Shown here piece after piece: positions 26,830-35,432 of a stretch of DNA of 63,649 bases. Each line of letters opens with the position of its first letter. Within the stretch, counting starts at the first letter, position 1. Source of the DNA: Methanogenium sp. MK-MG (GTDB taxonomy: Archaea > Halobacteriota > Methanomicrobia > Methanomicrobiales > Methanomicrobiaceae); the NCBI RefSeq assembly GCF_009914725.1, contig NZ_JAAAWJ010000002.1, positions 1 through 63,649 of the forward strand. Direction: 5' to 3'. The translations under genes and the position numbers were made by a program. A model generated the notes under the pieces. That model did not search any database and was not told where the DNA came from. It saw only the letters and a program-made list of their open reading frames with translations.

Positions 26830-28059
26830 TTGAGTGATCCATTGATTCCCAGTGTCAACATCGGTGTAGTCGGACATGTTGACCATGGCAAGACCACGCT
26901 TGTCTCAGCGCTTACCGGCCTATGGACGGACCGGCACAGTGAGGAGATCAAACGTGGGATCTCCATCAGGCTTGGATATGCGGATGCCACTTTATACCGG
27001 TGTCCGTCGTGTGAAGGTTCTGAGGCATATTCCACATCACAGAAATGTGTTTGTGGTGCAAAAGGTGAGCCTGTCCGTACCATATCGTTTGTGGATGCAC
27101 CCGGACATGAGACACTGATGGCAACCATGCTCTCGGGGTCTGCCCTGATGGACGGTGCAATGCTTGTTATTGCAGCAAATGAACGGTGCCCGCAGCCCCA
27201 GACAAAAGAGCACCTGATGGCGCTGGAGCTTGTGGGTATCAAAAACATCGTGATTGTCCAGAATAAGATCGATGTCGTCTCGCAGGCCGATGCAATGAAG
27301 AATTATCGGCAGATTCGCGAGTTCGTAAAGGGAACCATTGCTGAAAACGCACCGGTGATCCCGGTTTCTGCACAGAAAAAAATAAATTTTGGGGCACTTG
27401 TCCAGGCACTCAATGAGTATATACCTGAACCGGGCCGTAACCCGGATGAAGCACCGCTTCTTCTGATTGCCCGTTCCTTTGACATCAATAAACCAGGGTG
27501 CAGCTGGCGTGATGTAAAGGGAGGGGTGATCGGAGGATCTCTGACGCAGGGTCTCTTCCACGATGGTGATGAGATCGAAATCCGTCCCGGGCTGAAGCTG
27601 CAGGTAGAGAACCAGACAGTATGGGAACCCATTCAGACAAAAGTGGCCGCAATCAATGCCGGTTCCAAACGCGTGCAGGAGGCAACTCCTGGCGGCCTGC
27701 TTGGCGTGGGTACAAAACTGGATCCGGCACTGACAAAGAGCGACGCCCTCTCCGGACAGGTAGCAGGCCACATCGGTCATCTTCCTCCGGTGTGGGACAA
27801 ACTGGCATTTACGGTAAAGCTGATGGAGCGGGTTGTCGGTTCAGATGATGAATTCACTATTGAACCGCTTCGTCACAAAGAACCTCTGATGCTTTCGGTT
27901 GGTACCGCAGTGACGGTTGGTGTGGTCGTAAATACGAAGAAAGACGTGGTGGAAGTTGTCCTGAAACGTCAGGTATGTGCAGCTGTTGGATCACAGATTG
28001 CAATATCGCGTCAGGTTGGTGGCCGCTGGCGGCTGATTGGGATGGGGACACTGATTTAG
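26830..28059 (+). CDS. eif2g: Translation initiation factor aIF2 subunit gamma
   Basis: GTPase subunit of the heterotrimer that carries initiator Met-tRNA to the small ribosomal subunit. The 409-residue protein has G1 GHVDHGKTT (about 15-23), the G3 sequence DAPGHE, G4 NKID, a zinc-ribbon-like CxxC pair (YRCPSCEG ... CVCG) inside the G domain, and the two C-terminal beta-barrels. The start is TTG at 26830, with GAGGT at 26816-26820 as ribosome binding site. It leads a run of information-processing genes; the next gene starts on the last base of its stop codon. Confidence 0.96.
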   Translation: MSDPLIPSVNIGVVGHVDHGKTTLVSALTGLWTDRHSEEIKRGISIRLGYADATLYRCPSCEGSEAYSTSQKCVCGAKGEPVRTISFVDAPGHETLMATMLSGSALMDGAMLVIAANERCPQPQTKEHLMALELVGIKNIVIVQNKIDVVSQADAMKNYRQIREFVKGTIAENAPVIPVSAQKKINFGALVQALNEYIPEPGRNPDEAPLLLIARSFDINKPGCSWRDVKGGVIGGSLTQGLFHDGDEIEIRPGLKLQVENQTVWEPIQTKVAAINAGSKRVQEATPGGLLGVGTKLDPALTKSDALSGQVAGHIGHLPPVWDKLAFTVKLMERVVGSDDEFTIEPLRHKEPLMLSVGTAVTVGVVVNTKKDVVEVVLKRQVCAAVGSQIAISRQVGGRWRLIGMGTLI

Positions 28060-28439
28060 TGCTCGTTCTCTTCGATGCAAATGCACTGATGGTTCCGGTT
28101 CAGTTCGGTGTGGATATCTTCACCGGGGTGGAGGAACTTGTCGGTGCCTTTGAACCGGTGACGCTGGAGGATGTGACAGATGAGCTTACCGGGCTCTCCC
28201 GTGGTCGTGGCCGTGATGCGGCTGCGGCCCGGGTGGGGGTCACGCTCGCTGCACGGTGCCGTGTGGTGAGAAGCCCGCACCAGAATCTGATGGTGGATGA
28301 CCGGATTATCCGGTATGCCGAAGAGCACCGTTGTGTAGTGGTGACGAATGACAGGCGCCTCCGGGAAGAACTGCTCAGCCGGCATATTGATGTGATATAT
28401 CTGCGTGAGAAAAAGAGGCTCGAAATTATTCGGGGATAG
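28059..28439 (+). CDS. PIN-domain protein, archaeal Fcf1/Utp24-like rRNA-processing nuclease
   Basis: 126 residues from a GTG start that overlaps the aIF2-gamma stop (TAGTG). The PIN-fold acidic residues are present: FDANAL at the N-terminus, DELTGL in the middle, VDDRI and TNDRRLREEL near the end, so the Mg-dependent RNase site looks intact. Its position between aIF2-gamma and Rpo7, with no antitoxin gene, argues for the conserved archaeal rRNA-processing PIN protein related to eukaryotic Fcf1/Utp24 rather than a VapC toxin. Confidence 0.82.
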   Translation: MLVLFDANALMVPVQFGVDIFTGVEELVGAFEPVTLEDVTDELTGLSRGRGRDAAAARVGVTLAARCRVVRSPHQNLMVDDRIIRYAEEHRCVVVTNDRRLREELLSRHIDVIYLREKKRLEIIRG

Positions 28440-28451
28440 ACGGGTGATTAC

Positions 28452-29063
28452 ATGTTTTATAAAATGACGCTTGAAGACAAGGTGCGGGTACCTCCCAGCC
28501 GTCTTTGGGATAAAGAGATAAAAACTGAACAGGATAATCTGGATTATCTTGATCATATTAAAGTCGTTGTTCTGGATGTACTGCAGGAACAGCTTGAGGG
28601 GAGCATCGACAAGGCGATTGGTATCTTTATCGCCGTGACAAAGATCTGTGAAGTTGGCGAAGGGGACATCATCCCCGGTGATGGTGGCGTGTATTACTCT
28701 GTGACATTCGAGGCAATTGTCCTGCGTCTGGCACATCAGGAGGTCATTGAGGGTGTTGTGGTGGAGACCACCAGTTTCGGTGCGTTTGTCTCTCTTGGTC
28801 CGATTGATGCGATGTTGCATGTGAGCCAGATCTCTGATGATTACATCAATTATGATGAGAAGAATGGCATGCTGATCTGCCAGGATACGAAACGCCAGAT
28901 ACGGGCCGGCGACGGACTGCGCGGACGGGTTGTAGCACTGTCCCTCTCTGAGCGTGAACCCCGCGAATCAAAGATCGGCCTTACCATGCGTCAGTCAGGT
29001 CTGGGAACAACGACCTGGCTTGATGAAGACTTTGAAGCAGAGCAGGCAGAACATGGCGCCTAA
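28452..29063 (+). CDS. rpo7: DNA-directed RNA polymerase subunit Rpo7 (E')
   Basis: 203 residues. The N-terminal RNP-like tip domain (MFYKMTLEDKVRVPPSRL) is followed by an S1/OB RNA-binding domain (about 80-165; GVVVETTSFGAFVSLGPIDAMLHVSQI). Rpo7 forms the polymerase stalk with Rpo4 and helps open-complex formation and termination. It starts 12 bases after the PIN gene and overlaps spt4 by 11 bases, the classical archaeal order. Confidence 0.96.
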   Translation: MFYKMTLEDKVRVPPSRLWDKEIKTEQDNLDYLDHIKVVVLDVLQEQLEGSIDKAIGIFIAVTKICEVGEGDIIPGDGGVYYSVTFEAIVLRLAHQEVIEGVVVETTSFGAFVSLGPIDAMLHVSQISDDYINYDEKNGMLICQDTKRQIRAGDGLRGRVVALSLSEREPRESKIGLTMRQSGLGTTTWLDEDFEAEQAEHGA

Positions 29064-29250
29064 AAAACAACCGAATGTATGTCGTGGCTGTCACCGTGTG
29101 GTGGACGGCGAGTCATGTGTGATGTGCGGCTCTTCCAATCTCACAACGGACTGGGCAGGATATCTGGTCATTATTGATCCAAAGCATTCTGATATTGCAA
29201 AAAAGATGGATGTAGATACCCCCGGACGGGTGGCACTGAAGGTCCGGTAA
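29053..29250 (+). CDS. spt4: Transcription elongation factor Spt4 (RpoE'')
   Basis: 65-residue zinc-ribbon protein with C10, C13, C22 and C25 (CRGC ... CVMC) binding zinc. It pairs with Spt5 to keep elongating RNA polymerase processive. I chose ATG 29053, which overlaps the end of rpo7 by 11 bases; the longer open frame upstream is just the alternative frame of rpo7. The stop overlaps the next gene by one base (TAATG). Confidence 0.94.
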   Translation: MAPKKQPNVCRGCHRVVDGESCVMCGSSNLTTDWAGYLVIIDPKHSDIAKKMDVDTPGRVALKVR

Positions 29251-29738
29251 TGGATTATACTCTCCCCGATGAATGCCGGAAATATTTCCGGGATCCATTT
29301 GGCCCTCTTTTTCCTGATATTGCCACTGCAGGGAGTGTGTTTGCGGATTGTATGATCATTGCAGTCGGGGATGTTGTCACATATAATCTTGTGACTGCAG
29401 GTATTCTGCCGGACGTTGCGGTGATTGACGGCAGTACGATGCGCGAACCCTGCGACCATGTGGTGGATCTTCCGGTGCCGGAAGTGGGGGTGTCAAACCC
29501 TGCAGGAATGCTAACCGGCGCGCTCATCCGGGCGATAGAGGATGCAATGAATGCGGGGCCATGTCTGATCCGCGTGGATGGTGAAGAGGACCTGGCAGTG
29601 ATTCCGGCCGTACGTGCAGCACCGGACGGTGCCTGTGTGCTCTACGGGCAGCCCGGGGAAGGGGTGGTTGTCATAACCGTGGACAAGAATGCCCGGGATA
29701 AGGCTGATACGCTCTTTCGTCTCTTTGTGGCAGAATGA
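29250..29738 (+). CDS. GTP-dependent dephospho-CoA kinase (DUF359)
   Basis: Last step of archaeal coenzyme A synthesis, phosphorylating dephospho-CoA with GTP, as shown for the DUF359 enzyme of Thermococcus. The 162-residue protein matches the family: VGDVVTYNLVTAG (about 38-50), DVAVIDGSTMR, and RVDGEEDLAVIPAV, where acidic residues are needed for catalysis. YGQPGEGVV follows. It overlaps spt4 by one base, the usual neighbour in Euryarchaeota. Confidence 0.9.
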   Translation: MDYTLPDECRKYFRDPFGPLFPDIATAGSVFADCMIIAVGDVVTYNLVTAGILPDVAVIDGSTMREPCDHVVDLPVPEVGVSNPAGMLTGALIRAIEDAMNAGPCLIRVDGEEDLAVIPAVRAAPDGACVLYGQPGEGVVVITVDKNARDKADTLFRLFVAE

Positions 29739-29802
29739 ATGGATGCAGAATTTTTGATCACGACTATTAAGTAAATTAGTTGACAATATTGTAGGGATAT
29801 CG

Positions 29803-30105
29803 ATGGATTTTGAATTTGCACGTGATGAATATAACGGGCTGTTAAAGAGGAGAGAACTTGAATTCCTCCTCGCATTTGAGGGGGCAACCCCCTCACGCCG
29901 CCAGATTCTCGGGAAACTCTGCGCTCTGCAGAACGTTCCTGAGGATCGTGTGGTGCTTGATTCGCTCAAGACAAGCTTTGGAAAGCAGGATCTGAATGGG
30001 TATGCACGTATTTACGAAGATGCGGAGACTCTGAAGGCAACCGAACCAAATTATCTTGTTGAGCGCAGCAGTGCTCCAGAGAGCGAAGAGGCAGAGGAGG
30101 CATAA
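29803..30105 (+). CDS. rps24e: Small ribosomal subunit protein eS24
   Basis: 100-residue ribosomal protein with the eS24 core: [15 protein letters not shown] near the N-terminus, [14 protein letters not shown] (about 29-42) and [13 protein letters not shown], followed by an acidic tail. The 64-base gap before it contains TATTAAGTAAATT, a likely promoter restarting transcription inside the cluster. rps27ae follows by one base. Confidence 0.95.
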   Translation: MDFEFARDEYNGLLKRRELEFLLAFEGATPSRRQILGKLCALQNVPEDRVVLDSLKTSFGKQDLNGYARIYEDAETLKATEPNYLVERSSAPESEEAEEA

Positions 30106-30106
30106 A

Positions 30107-30262
30107 ATGGCTGTAAAACGCTCTGAATACTATACCATTGAAGGAAACATTGCAGTCCCCCAGCGCAAGGCATGTCCGCGCTGTGGGAAGGGTGTCTTTA
30201 TGGCAGAGCACAAGGACCGTGTTTCGTGCGGCAAGTGCGGATATACAGAATTTAAACAATAG
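30107..30262 (+). CDS. rps27ae: Small ribosomal subunit protein eS31 (S27ae)
   Basis: 51-residue zinc-ribbon ribosomal protein with CPRCG ... [10 protein letters not shown] used the ATG at 30107, just after the eS24 stop; it begins [13 protein letters not shown] as expected. The larger frame from 30056 is an out-of-frame extension over eS24. The eS24-eS31-Kae1 order is standard in Euryarchaeota. Confidence 0.94.
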   Translation: MAVKRSEYYTIEGNIAVPQRKACPRCGKGVFMAEHKDRVSCGKCGYTEFKQ

Positions 30263-30265
30263 ACG

Positions 30266-31846
30266 ATGCCTGACTCTAGGCATATTCTTGGGATTGAGGG
30301 GACTGCATGGAACCTCAGTGCCGCTGTTTTTGGCGATGACCAGGTCATCGCGCTTCACTCATCTCCATACAGGCCACCCTCCGGCGGGATTCATCCACGC
30401 GAGGCGGCACAACATCATGCAGGTGAGATGAAGGCAGTTATTTCAGAGGTGCTCACCGACCCGTCAGCGATTCAGGCCGTTGCATTTTCACAGGGACCGG
30501 GCCTTGGTCCCTGTCTCCGGACGGTGGCAACCGCAGCGCGTGCGATTGCGGTCTCTCTGGGGGTGCCCCTGATCGGGGTGAATCACTGTGTGGCGCATGT
30601 GGAAATTGGCCGCTGGGCCTGCGGGTGTGATGACCCGATTGTCCTCTATGCAAGCGGTGCCAACACGCAGGTTCTCGGGTATCTGGGCAGCCGCTACCGG
30701 ATCTTTGGCGAGACACTGGACATCGGCCTGGGCAATGGCCTTGATAAGTTTGCGCGGGCGAAGGGTATGGCCCATCCCGGTGGACCGCAGATAGAGGCAC
30801 TTGCACGTGAGGGGACTCCAATATCTCTGCCCTATACGGTCAAAGGGATGGACCTTGCCTTCTCAGGTATTGTGAGTGCCGCTCAGGAGGCTCAGGCACC
30901 ACTGGAGGATGTCTGTGCCGGTCTGCAGGAGACTGCCTTTTCCATGTGCGTGGAGGTGACCGAGCGTGCCCTGGCGCACTCTGGCAAGGATGAGGTGCTT
31001 CTCGTGGGCGGTGTCGGTGCAAACGGCCGTCTGCAGGAGATGCTTAAGACGATGTGTGCAGAGCGCGGCGCGACGTTTTATGTGCCTGAGCGGCGGTTTA
31101 TCGGCGACAATGGCGCGATGATCGCCTACACCGGGGCACTGATGCTTGCGGCAGGTCAGACACTTACGCTCGCTGAATCGGCGGTCAGGCCGGGATACCG
31201 GTCCGATGAAGTGATGGTGGGCTGGCGGGATGCCGGTGCCGATGCTGTCTATGCCCTGGCTGATGTGATGGGTGGCGGAGGTGCACGCGGTGCCGAGGCC
31301 GTTGTCACACCGGTGGGGAGTGATGTCCTGAAACGGCGCCTTCCGAAGGGTTATCGAACCCCGTCGCTGGATCACAGGTTGATCTCTGAACGGACCCGTG
31401 CTGAGGCACGGATGATCTCTGCCGCCCGTGGAGCAGGGGTCCGGACGCCGGTTATTCGCGATGTGACGGCTGATACCATCCGGATGGAGCGCATCGAAGG
31501 GATGCTTCTGAAACATCTGCTCACGCCGGAGCTGATCTATGATGCAGGTGTCTGTGTGGGGCGCCTGCATGGGGCTGGGATCATCCACGGGGATCTGACC
31601 ACCAGCAACATCATCATCTCAGACGGTGTGCCGGTCTTCATTGACTTTGGGCTCTCCTACCGGTCTGACGAAACAGAATCACAGGGTGTGGATATCCATG
31701 TGCTCTTCCAGACGCTTGATAGCACGTCATGCAATGCAGAGCGTCTGAAAGAAGAATTTCTGCAGGGCTACCGTGTGACCTTCTCCGGGGCAGCAGACGT
31801 AATCAAACGGGTGGATGAAATTCGCCAGCGTGGGAGATATTTATGA
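30266..31846 (+). CDS. KEOPS complex Kae1-Bud32 fusion protein
   Basis: 526 residues. The N-terminal Kae1 domain (about 1-325) makes the threonylcarbamoyl transfer to A37 of ANN-decoding tRNAs; it has the metal-site histidines in AAQHHAGEMKAV and NHCVAHVE and the ASNT-like ASGANTQVLGY. The C-terminal Bud32 kinase domain (about 340-526) has IIHGDLTTSNII and the DFG-like FIDFGLSYRS. The fusion is common in methanogens. It is 3 bases after eS31 and overlaps rdgB by 4 bases. Confidence 0.95.
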   Translation: MPDSRHILGIEGTAWNLSAAVFGDDQVIALHSSPYRPPSGGIHPREAAQHHAGEMKAVISEVLTDPSAIQAVAFSQGPGLGPCLRTVATAARAIAVSLGVPLIGVNHCVAHVEIGRWACGCDDPIVLYASGANTQVLGYLGSRYRIFGETLDIGLGNGLDKFARAKGMAHPGGPQIEALAREGTPISLPYTVKGMDLAFSGIVSAAQEAQAPLEDVCAGLQETAFSMCVEVTERALAHSGKDEVLLVGGVGANGRLQEMLKTMCAERGATFYVPERRFIGDNGAMIAYTGALMLAAGQTLTLAESAVRPGYRSDEVMVGWRDAGADAVYALADVMGGGGARGAEAVVTPVGSDVLKRRLPKGYRTPSLDHRLISERTRAEARMISAARGAGVRTPVIRDVTADTIRMERIEGMLLKHLLTPELIYDAGVCVGRLHGAGIIHGDLTTSNIIISDGVPVFIDFGLSYRSDETESQGVDIHVLFQTLDSTSCNAERLKEEFLQGYRVTFSGAADVIKRVDEIRQRGRYL

Positions 31847-32388
31847 CATTTACTGTAGTTACCAGCAATGAAAACAAGGTAAAGGAAGTGGCGGCCTTCT
31901 TTGCGGGTGTGGCTGAGGTCGCACATATCTTTCTTGAGATCCCCGAGTACCGGGACAATGATGTGGGAGTTATTGCAGAGGAGAAGGCACGGTATGCCTG
32001 GAATGCTCTTCACTGCCCCCTTATTGTCGATGATACCGGGTTCTTTGTCTCCGCACTGAACGGGTTCCCCGGCCCCTATGCTGCATATGTGCTGGATACA
32101 ATCGGCATGGAGGGCATTCTTCGTCTCCTTGAGGGGGCAGAGGACCGGTCTGCGTACTTTGAGACTGCGATTGCCTATGCAGACACTGAGGGTGTTATCC
32201 GGGTGTTCCGTGGTGTGGTGGATGGTAGTATCGTCTCCCCCCGCGGGGAGGCAGGGTTTGGCTATGATCCTATCTTCTCAGTGGACGGCAGGACGTTTGC
32301 CGAGCGGACGCTTGCGGAGAAGGCGACGATGTCTCATCGTGGGCGTGCCCTTGCGGAACTGCGCAAATTTTTGGTGTCGGATGAGTAG
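31843..32388 (+). CDS. XTP/dITP diphosphatase (HAM1/RdgB family)
   Basis: Removes non-canonical purine nucleotides (ITP, XTP) from the pool. The 181-residue protein shows the N-terminal [13 protein letters not shown], the catalytic [18 protein letters not shown] (about 63-80) and [11 protein letters not shown]. The 4-base overlap with the Kae1-Bud32 gene indicates co-translation. Confidence 0.93.
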   Translation: MTFTVVTSNENKVKEVAAFFAGVAEVAHIFLEIPEYRDNDVGVIAEEKARYAWNALHCPLIVDDTGFFVSALNGFPGPYAAYVLDTIGMEGILRLLEGAEDRSAYFETAIAYADTEGVIRVFRGVVDGSIVSPRGEAGFGYDPIFSVDGRTFAERTLAEKATMSHRGRALAELRKFLVSDE

Positions 32389-32474
32389 TTTCCGGTGGGG
32401 CCATCAGAACCAAACTCTTAATACTCCAAAATGCAACGTATAGAGAACTGAACATTACGAGGGTTAGAGCAATT

Positions 32475-32621
32475 ATGGCACGTTTTCCAGAAGCAGAGGC
32501 ACGCCTCCTTGATAAAAAAATTTGCATGCGCTGCAATGCACGCAATGCACCGCGGGCAACGATGTGCCGCAAGTGTGGATATAAGAATCTCCGTCCGAAA
32601 AACAAGGAACGTAAAGGATAG
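32475..32621 (+). CDS. rpl40e: Large ribosomal subunit protein eL40
   Basis: 48-residue zinc protein beginning [20 protein letters not shown], with C17, C20, C31 and C34 (CMRC ... CRKC), ending NKERKG. This matches archaeal L40e exactly in length and layout. It is too short for most gene-length cutoffs. It follows rdgB by 86 bases; TTAATACTCC near 32416 and purine-rich GAGGGTTAGAG lie upstream, so it may have its own promoter. Confidence 0.93.
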   Translation: MARFPEAEARLLDKKICMRCNARNAPRATMCRKCGYKNLRPKNKERKG

Positions 32622-32665
32622 TCCTTTCTGGGGTATTTGCCTGCAAAACCCCGTTTATGGCATGG

Positions 32666-33313
32666 TCACGCCGTATAATATGTGACCTTTTTTCCTTTTT
32701 CGCTGTATTCTCCCTGAAACGTCTCGATGTTACGCTTATAGCCGATTCTGTCGGTGACGCCGAGGTCCCTGAGCACTTCACGGATACGCATGACGTCCTC
32801 TTCATCTTCCCAGTCTCTGGTATAGACATAGATGTCCATCCGATCGTCCCGTGACTCCGGATTCTGTTTTGCCGTTGATACCTTTGTTGATATGCCGAGT
32901 TCTCCCGCTGCGGTTGCATCGCGAATCTTTTTCCAGATTGCATCTGTATGGCCGGGTTCCAGAAATATGAGCCATTTGCCTGCTTTCTCCGCACTGACAC
33001 ATCCGGGGTCGTAGCCTGGTGCATCAAGAAAAATCCAGAATATCTTTGTCGTCTTTGTGGGAATGACTCCCTCTCCTTCGGTGAAGAGGCGGTAGATGGC
33101 ATCAGCCGACCCGTATTCACCCGTCAGTGCATCGGCCAGGAGGGGATAGTCGGTGGAAAACAATGCGAAATTCTCGGTGAACTCTCCAGAAAAATCAGTG
33201 CTGTTTTCAACCAGTTCAAATAACTGGAGTCCCTGTTTGCGTAGCTCTTTGTTCAGGAAAACCTCAAAGAGCCCGTAGGCAACGTCTGCAAGTGCCTCCC
33301 CTTTGGTATCCAT
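32666..33313 (-). CDS. Bles03/DUF1917-like putative phosphothreonine lyase-domain protein
   Basis: 215 residues. From about 105 the sequence matches the Bles03 (DUF1917) family: GKWLIFLEPGHTDAIWKKI, then ATAAGELGISTKVST, IYVYTRDWEDEEDVMRIRE, LGVTDRIGYKRNIET and a terminal GEYSEKGKKVTYYTA. The fold is related to OspF-type phosphothreonine lyases, but a lyase activity is not established for this family. The N-terminal ~100 residues are not recognised and may be a separate helical domain. It stands alone on the minus strand between eL40 and thi4. Confidence 0.7.
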   Translation of the reverse strand: MDTKGEALADVAYGLFEVFLNKELRKQGLQLFELVENSTDFSGEFTENFALFSTDYPLLADALTGEYGSADAIYRLFTEGEGVIPTKTTKIFWIFLDAPGYDPGCVSAEKAGKWLIFLEPGHTDAIWKKIRDATAAGELGISTKVSTAKQNPESRDDRMDIYVYTRDWEDEEDVMRIREVLRDLGVTDRIGYKRNIETFQGEYSEKGKKVTYYTA

Positions 33314-33376
33314 GCTATCTGGGTTTTGAGCCAGTATATTTATAGCACTCGATTTTATCGTGGAACCAAAAAAAGG

Positions 33377-34159
33377 TCAGGAGAGATTTTTAATCACAAG
33401 TTCTGCCGCACGTCTTCCAGAAAGGAGCATGCCCCCGAATATGGGACCCATGCGGGTCTCACCGGCGACAGCATTTGCCGCCATACCTGCGACGATGAGG
33501 CCCGGGAATACTTCCTTTGTGTGTTCGATGATGTTTGCCTCGGCACGGTCGGCCCACATGAACCCTTCCCCTGCGATGGGAAGGTCTCCTCCCTTGTTCT
33601 TTACCTGGCGGGCGACTGTTGAATCGTGGCCGGTGGCATCGATGGTATATTTTGTCCTGAGGGTCAGGGGGTCAACGTGGAGGTGGGCCATCTCGACTGC
33701 GGTCCAGTTGATGACAAGGCCCGAGACACGTCCGTCACCCTTGACAACGACATCCTCCACCATGGTGACATTGAAAAATTCCGCTCCCGCGTCACAGGCT
33801 GCCGCGGTCAGGTGGGAGACTGCCTCAACAGATGATGCGACATAGTAGTTCTCCTGGTACTCTTTGTATGTGATGCCGAATTTGTCGAGTATGGGGCGTG
33901 CCTCGTCCTGGACAACAATCCGGGGGAACATCATGCCGCCACCCCACATGCCGCCGCCGACGGAGAGTTTCTTCTCAATAACTCCTGTCTTCACCCCTGC
34001 CTCTGCAAGATATGCTGCGGCGGTGAGTCCTGCAGGGCCTGCCCCGACGACTGCGCAATCCAGGTCAAGGTAGTCCATCATGACAGAGTTTTGCTCTGCG
34101 AGAATCGCACGGCTGATTACCACTTCATCGAGTTCCTTTCGTATCATACTTGAGTTCAT
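33377..34159 (-). CDS. thi4: Sulfide-dependent ADP-thiazole synthase Thi4
   Basis: Makes the thiazole precursor of thiamine from NAD, glycine and sulfide. From ATG 34159 it has 260 residues with the FAD/NAD motif VVGAGPAGLTAA near 17-28, GGGMWGGGMMFP and GPIFGGMLLSG. Where fungal and plant Thi4 carry the sacrificial sulfur-donating cysteine, this protein has AHLHVDP with histidine, the signature of catalytic methanogen enzymes that use free sulfide. A longer frame from 34219 adds 20 residues unlike the family. It is divergent from htpX; no TPP riboswitch is visible. Confidence 0.92.
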   Translation of the reverse strand: MNSSMIRKELDEVVISRAILAEQNSVMMDYLDLDCAVVGAGPAGLTAAAYLAEAGVKTGVIEKKLSVGGGMWGGGMMFPRIVVQDEARPILDKFGITYKEYQENYYVASSVEAVSHLTAAACDAGAEFFNVTMVEDVVVKGDGRVSGLVINWTAVEMAHLHVDPLTLRTKYTIDATGHDSTVARQVKNKGGDLPIAGEGFMWADRAEANIIEHTKEVFPGLIVAGMAANAVAGETRMGPIFGGMLLSGRRAAELVIKNLS

Positions 34160-34261
34160 TATTTGATCTGTGGATATATGAAGAGGGCGATATGGAGGGG
34201 AATTATCGGAGATTGTCACACTGAATAGATATATCTGATCGGCGATGAAATATTAAAGATT

Positions 34262-35146
34262 ATGAAATGGAAGAAAGACTGGGGACTTACCGGTCGTGTC
34301 TTTATGACCTGGGCATTGCTCCTGTTGGTGTACCTGTTCTTCCTTGGGTTCCTTAACATGGTTCTTCCCAATTCGTTTGGGATGTTGCTGGCATTTGTCG
34401 TCGTATTTGGATTAGTACAGTACTTCTTCTCCGCAAAGCTGGTGCTGATGACCACCCATGCGCGGGTGGTGGGAGAAGATGAATATCCTGAACTTCATCA
34501 GATGATAGGAAAACTCTGCCAGGAGGCAGACCTTCCGATGCCAAAGATTGCGGTGATGCCATCGCCTGTACCAAATGCCTTTGCGACCGGGCGAAATCCC
34601 AAAAATGCAGTGGTTGCGGTGACTGACTCCATTATGCGGACACTGAACAGAGAAGAGCTTGAGGCAGTGCTTGCCCATGAACTCTCGCATGTGAAGAACC
34701 GTGACATCCTCACGATGACGGTGGCGTCCTTCGTTGCGATGCTTGCATCCATGATCATGCAGAATGCGATATTCTACTCAATATTTGACAACCGGGAGGG
34801 CGGTGGTGCATGGATTATTGCGGGAATTGTCTCCGTTGCTGTCTGGCTGGCTGCGACCATTCTCATGATGAGTCTCTCACGCTACCGTGAGTATGCAGCA
34901 GACCGCGGCAGTGCTTATATCACCGGAAACCCGGCGGCACTCCGGTCTGCCCTCACTAAGATCAGCGGCAGAATGGATCAGGTGCCTGTGAAGAAGAAAG
35001 AGGAGATGGCCGGCGCAAATATGTTCTATATCTTACCCGCCCTCTCCGGAAAGGGTTTCAAGGAACTCTTTGCCACCCATCCACCATTTGAAAAACGCCT
35101 CGCGGCACTTGAGAAGATTGAACAGGAGATGAAGGGTTTCTCCTGA
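34262..35146 (+). CDS. htpX: HtpX-type M48 zinc metalloprotease
   Basis: 294-residue membrane protease for quality control of membrane proteins. Two N-terminal transmembrane helices precede the zinc-binding HELSHVKNRD (about 140-149), two further helices, and the third zinc ligand in YREYAADRGS. Terminal THPPFEKRLAAL is conserved. A GATATATCTG box about 30 bases before the ATG gives a plausible leaderless promoter, divergent from thi4. Confidence 0.95.
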   Translation: MKWKKDWGLTGRVFMTWALLLLVYLFFLGFLNMVLPNSFGMLLAFVVVFGLVQYFFSAKLVLMTTHARVVGEDEYPELHQMIGKLCQEADLPMPKIAVMPSPVPNAFATGRNPKNAVVAVTDSIMRTLNREELEAVLAHELSHVKNRDILTMTVASFVAMLASMIMQNAIFYSIFDNREGGGAWIIAGIVSVAVWLAATILMMSLSRYREYAADRGSAYITGNPAALRSALTKISGRMDQVPVKKKEEMAGANMFYILPALSGKGFKELFATHPPFEKRLAALEKIEQEMKGFS

Positions 35147-35220
35147 TCTCTCCCTTTTCAGATAATATGTCTTTATTACGAATCAGAGACAATGTTGTCA
35201 GGCACAGGGATATGATGTGC

Positions 35221-35291
35221 GCACCGATGGTCTAGTGGTATGACTTTGGCCTTCCAAGCCAATAGCCCGGGTTCAATTCCCGGTCGGTGCA
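35221..35291 (+). tRNA. tRNA-Gly (anticodon TCC)
   Basis: 71-base cloverleaf: acceptor stem GCACCGA / TCGGTGC with discriminator A, anticodon stem TTGGC / GCCAA with loop CTTCCAA (anticodon TCC, reading GGA), and T-arm CCCGG GTTCAATT CCGG. No intron; the 3' CCA is not encoded. Confidence 0.95.
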
Positions 35292-35432
35292 TCTGAATTT
35301 TGGTGTCTTGTTTTCCGTGTTTTTTATCATTTTTTGATGTTTGCATACCACTCATGTCTTGTTTGATTTTCTTATGATGTCGTTCAGCAGATCCCGGTGT
35401 ATTTTTCTGATTTCAGGTGTAATTCACAGACT

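Noticed and set aside
28059-28439. VapC-type toxin
   Set aside because: No antitoxin gene beside it, and its place between aIF2-gamma and Rpo7 fits the conserved rRNA-processing PIN protein.
30863-31588. 241-residue minus-strand frame over Kae1-Bud32
   Set aside because: Antisense to a certain gene, composition rich in His/Pro/Arg, no motif.
32473-33120. 215-residue minus-strand frame overlapping eL40 and the Bles03-like gene
   Set aside because: Out of frame with the supported genes and of non-protein-like composition.
34160-34261. TPP riboswitch upstream of thi4
   Set aside because: The 100-base gap contains none of the conserved TPP aptamer elements I could recognise; it holds two divergent promoters.
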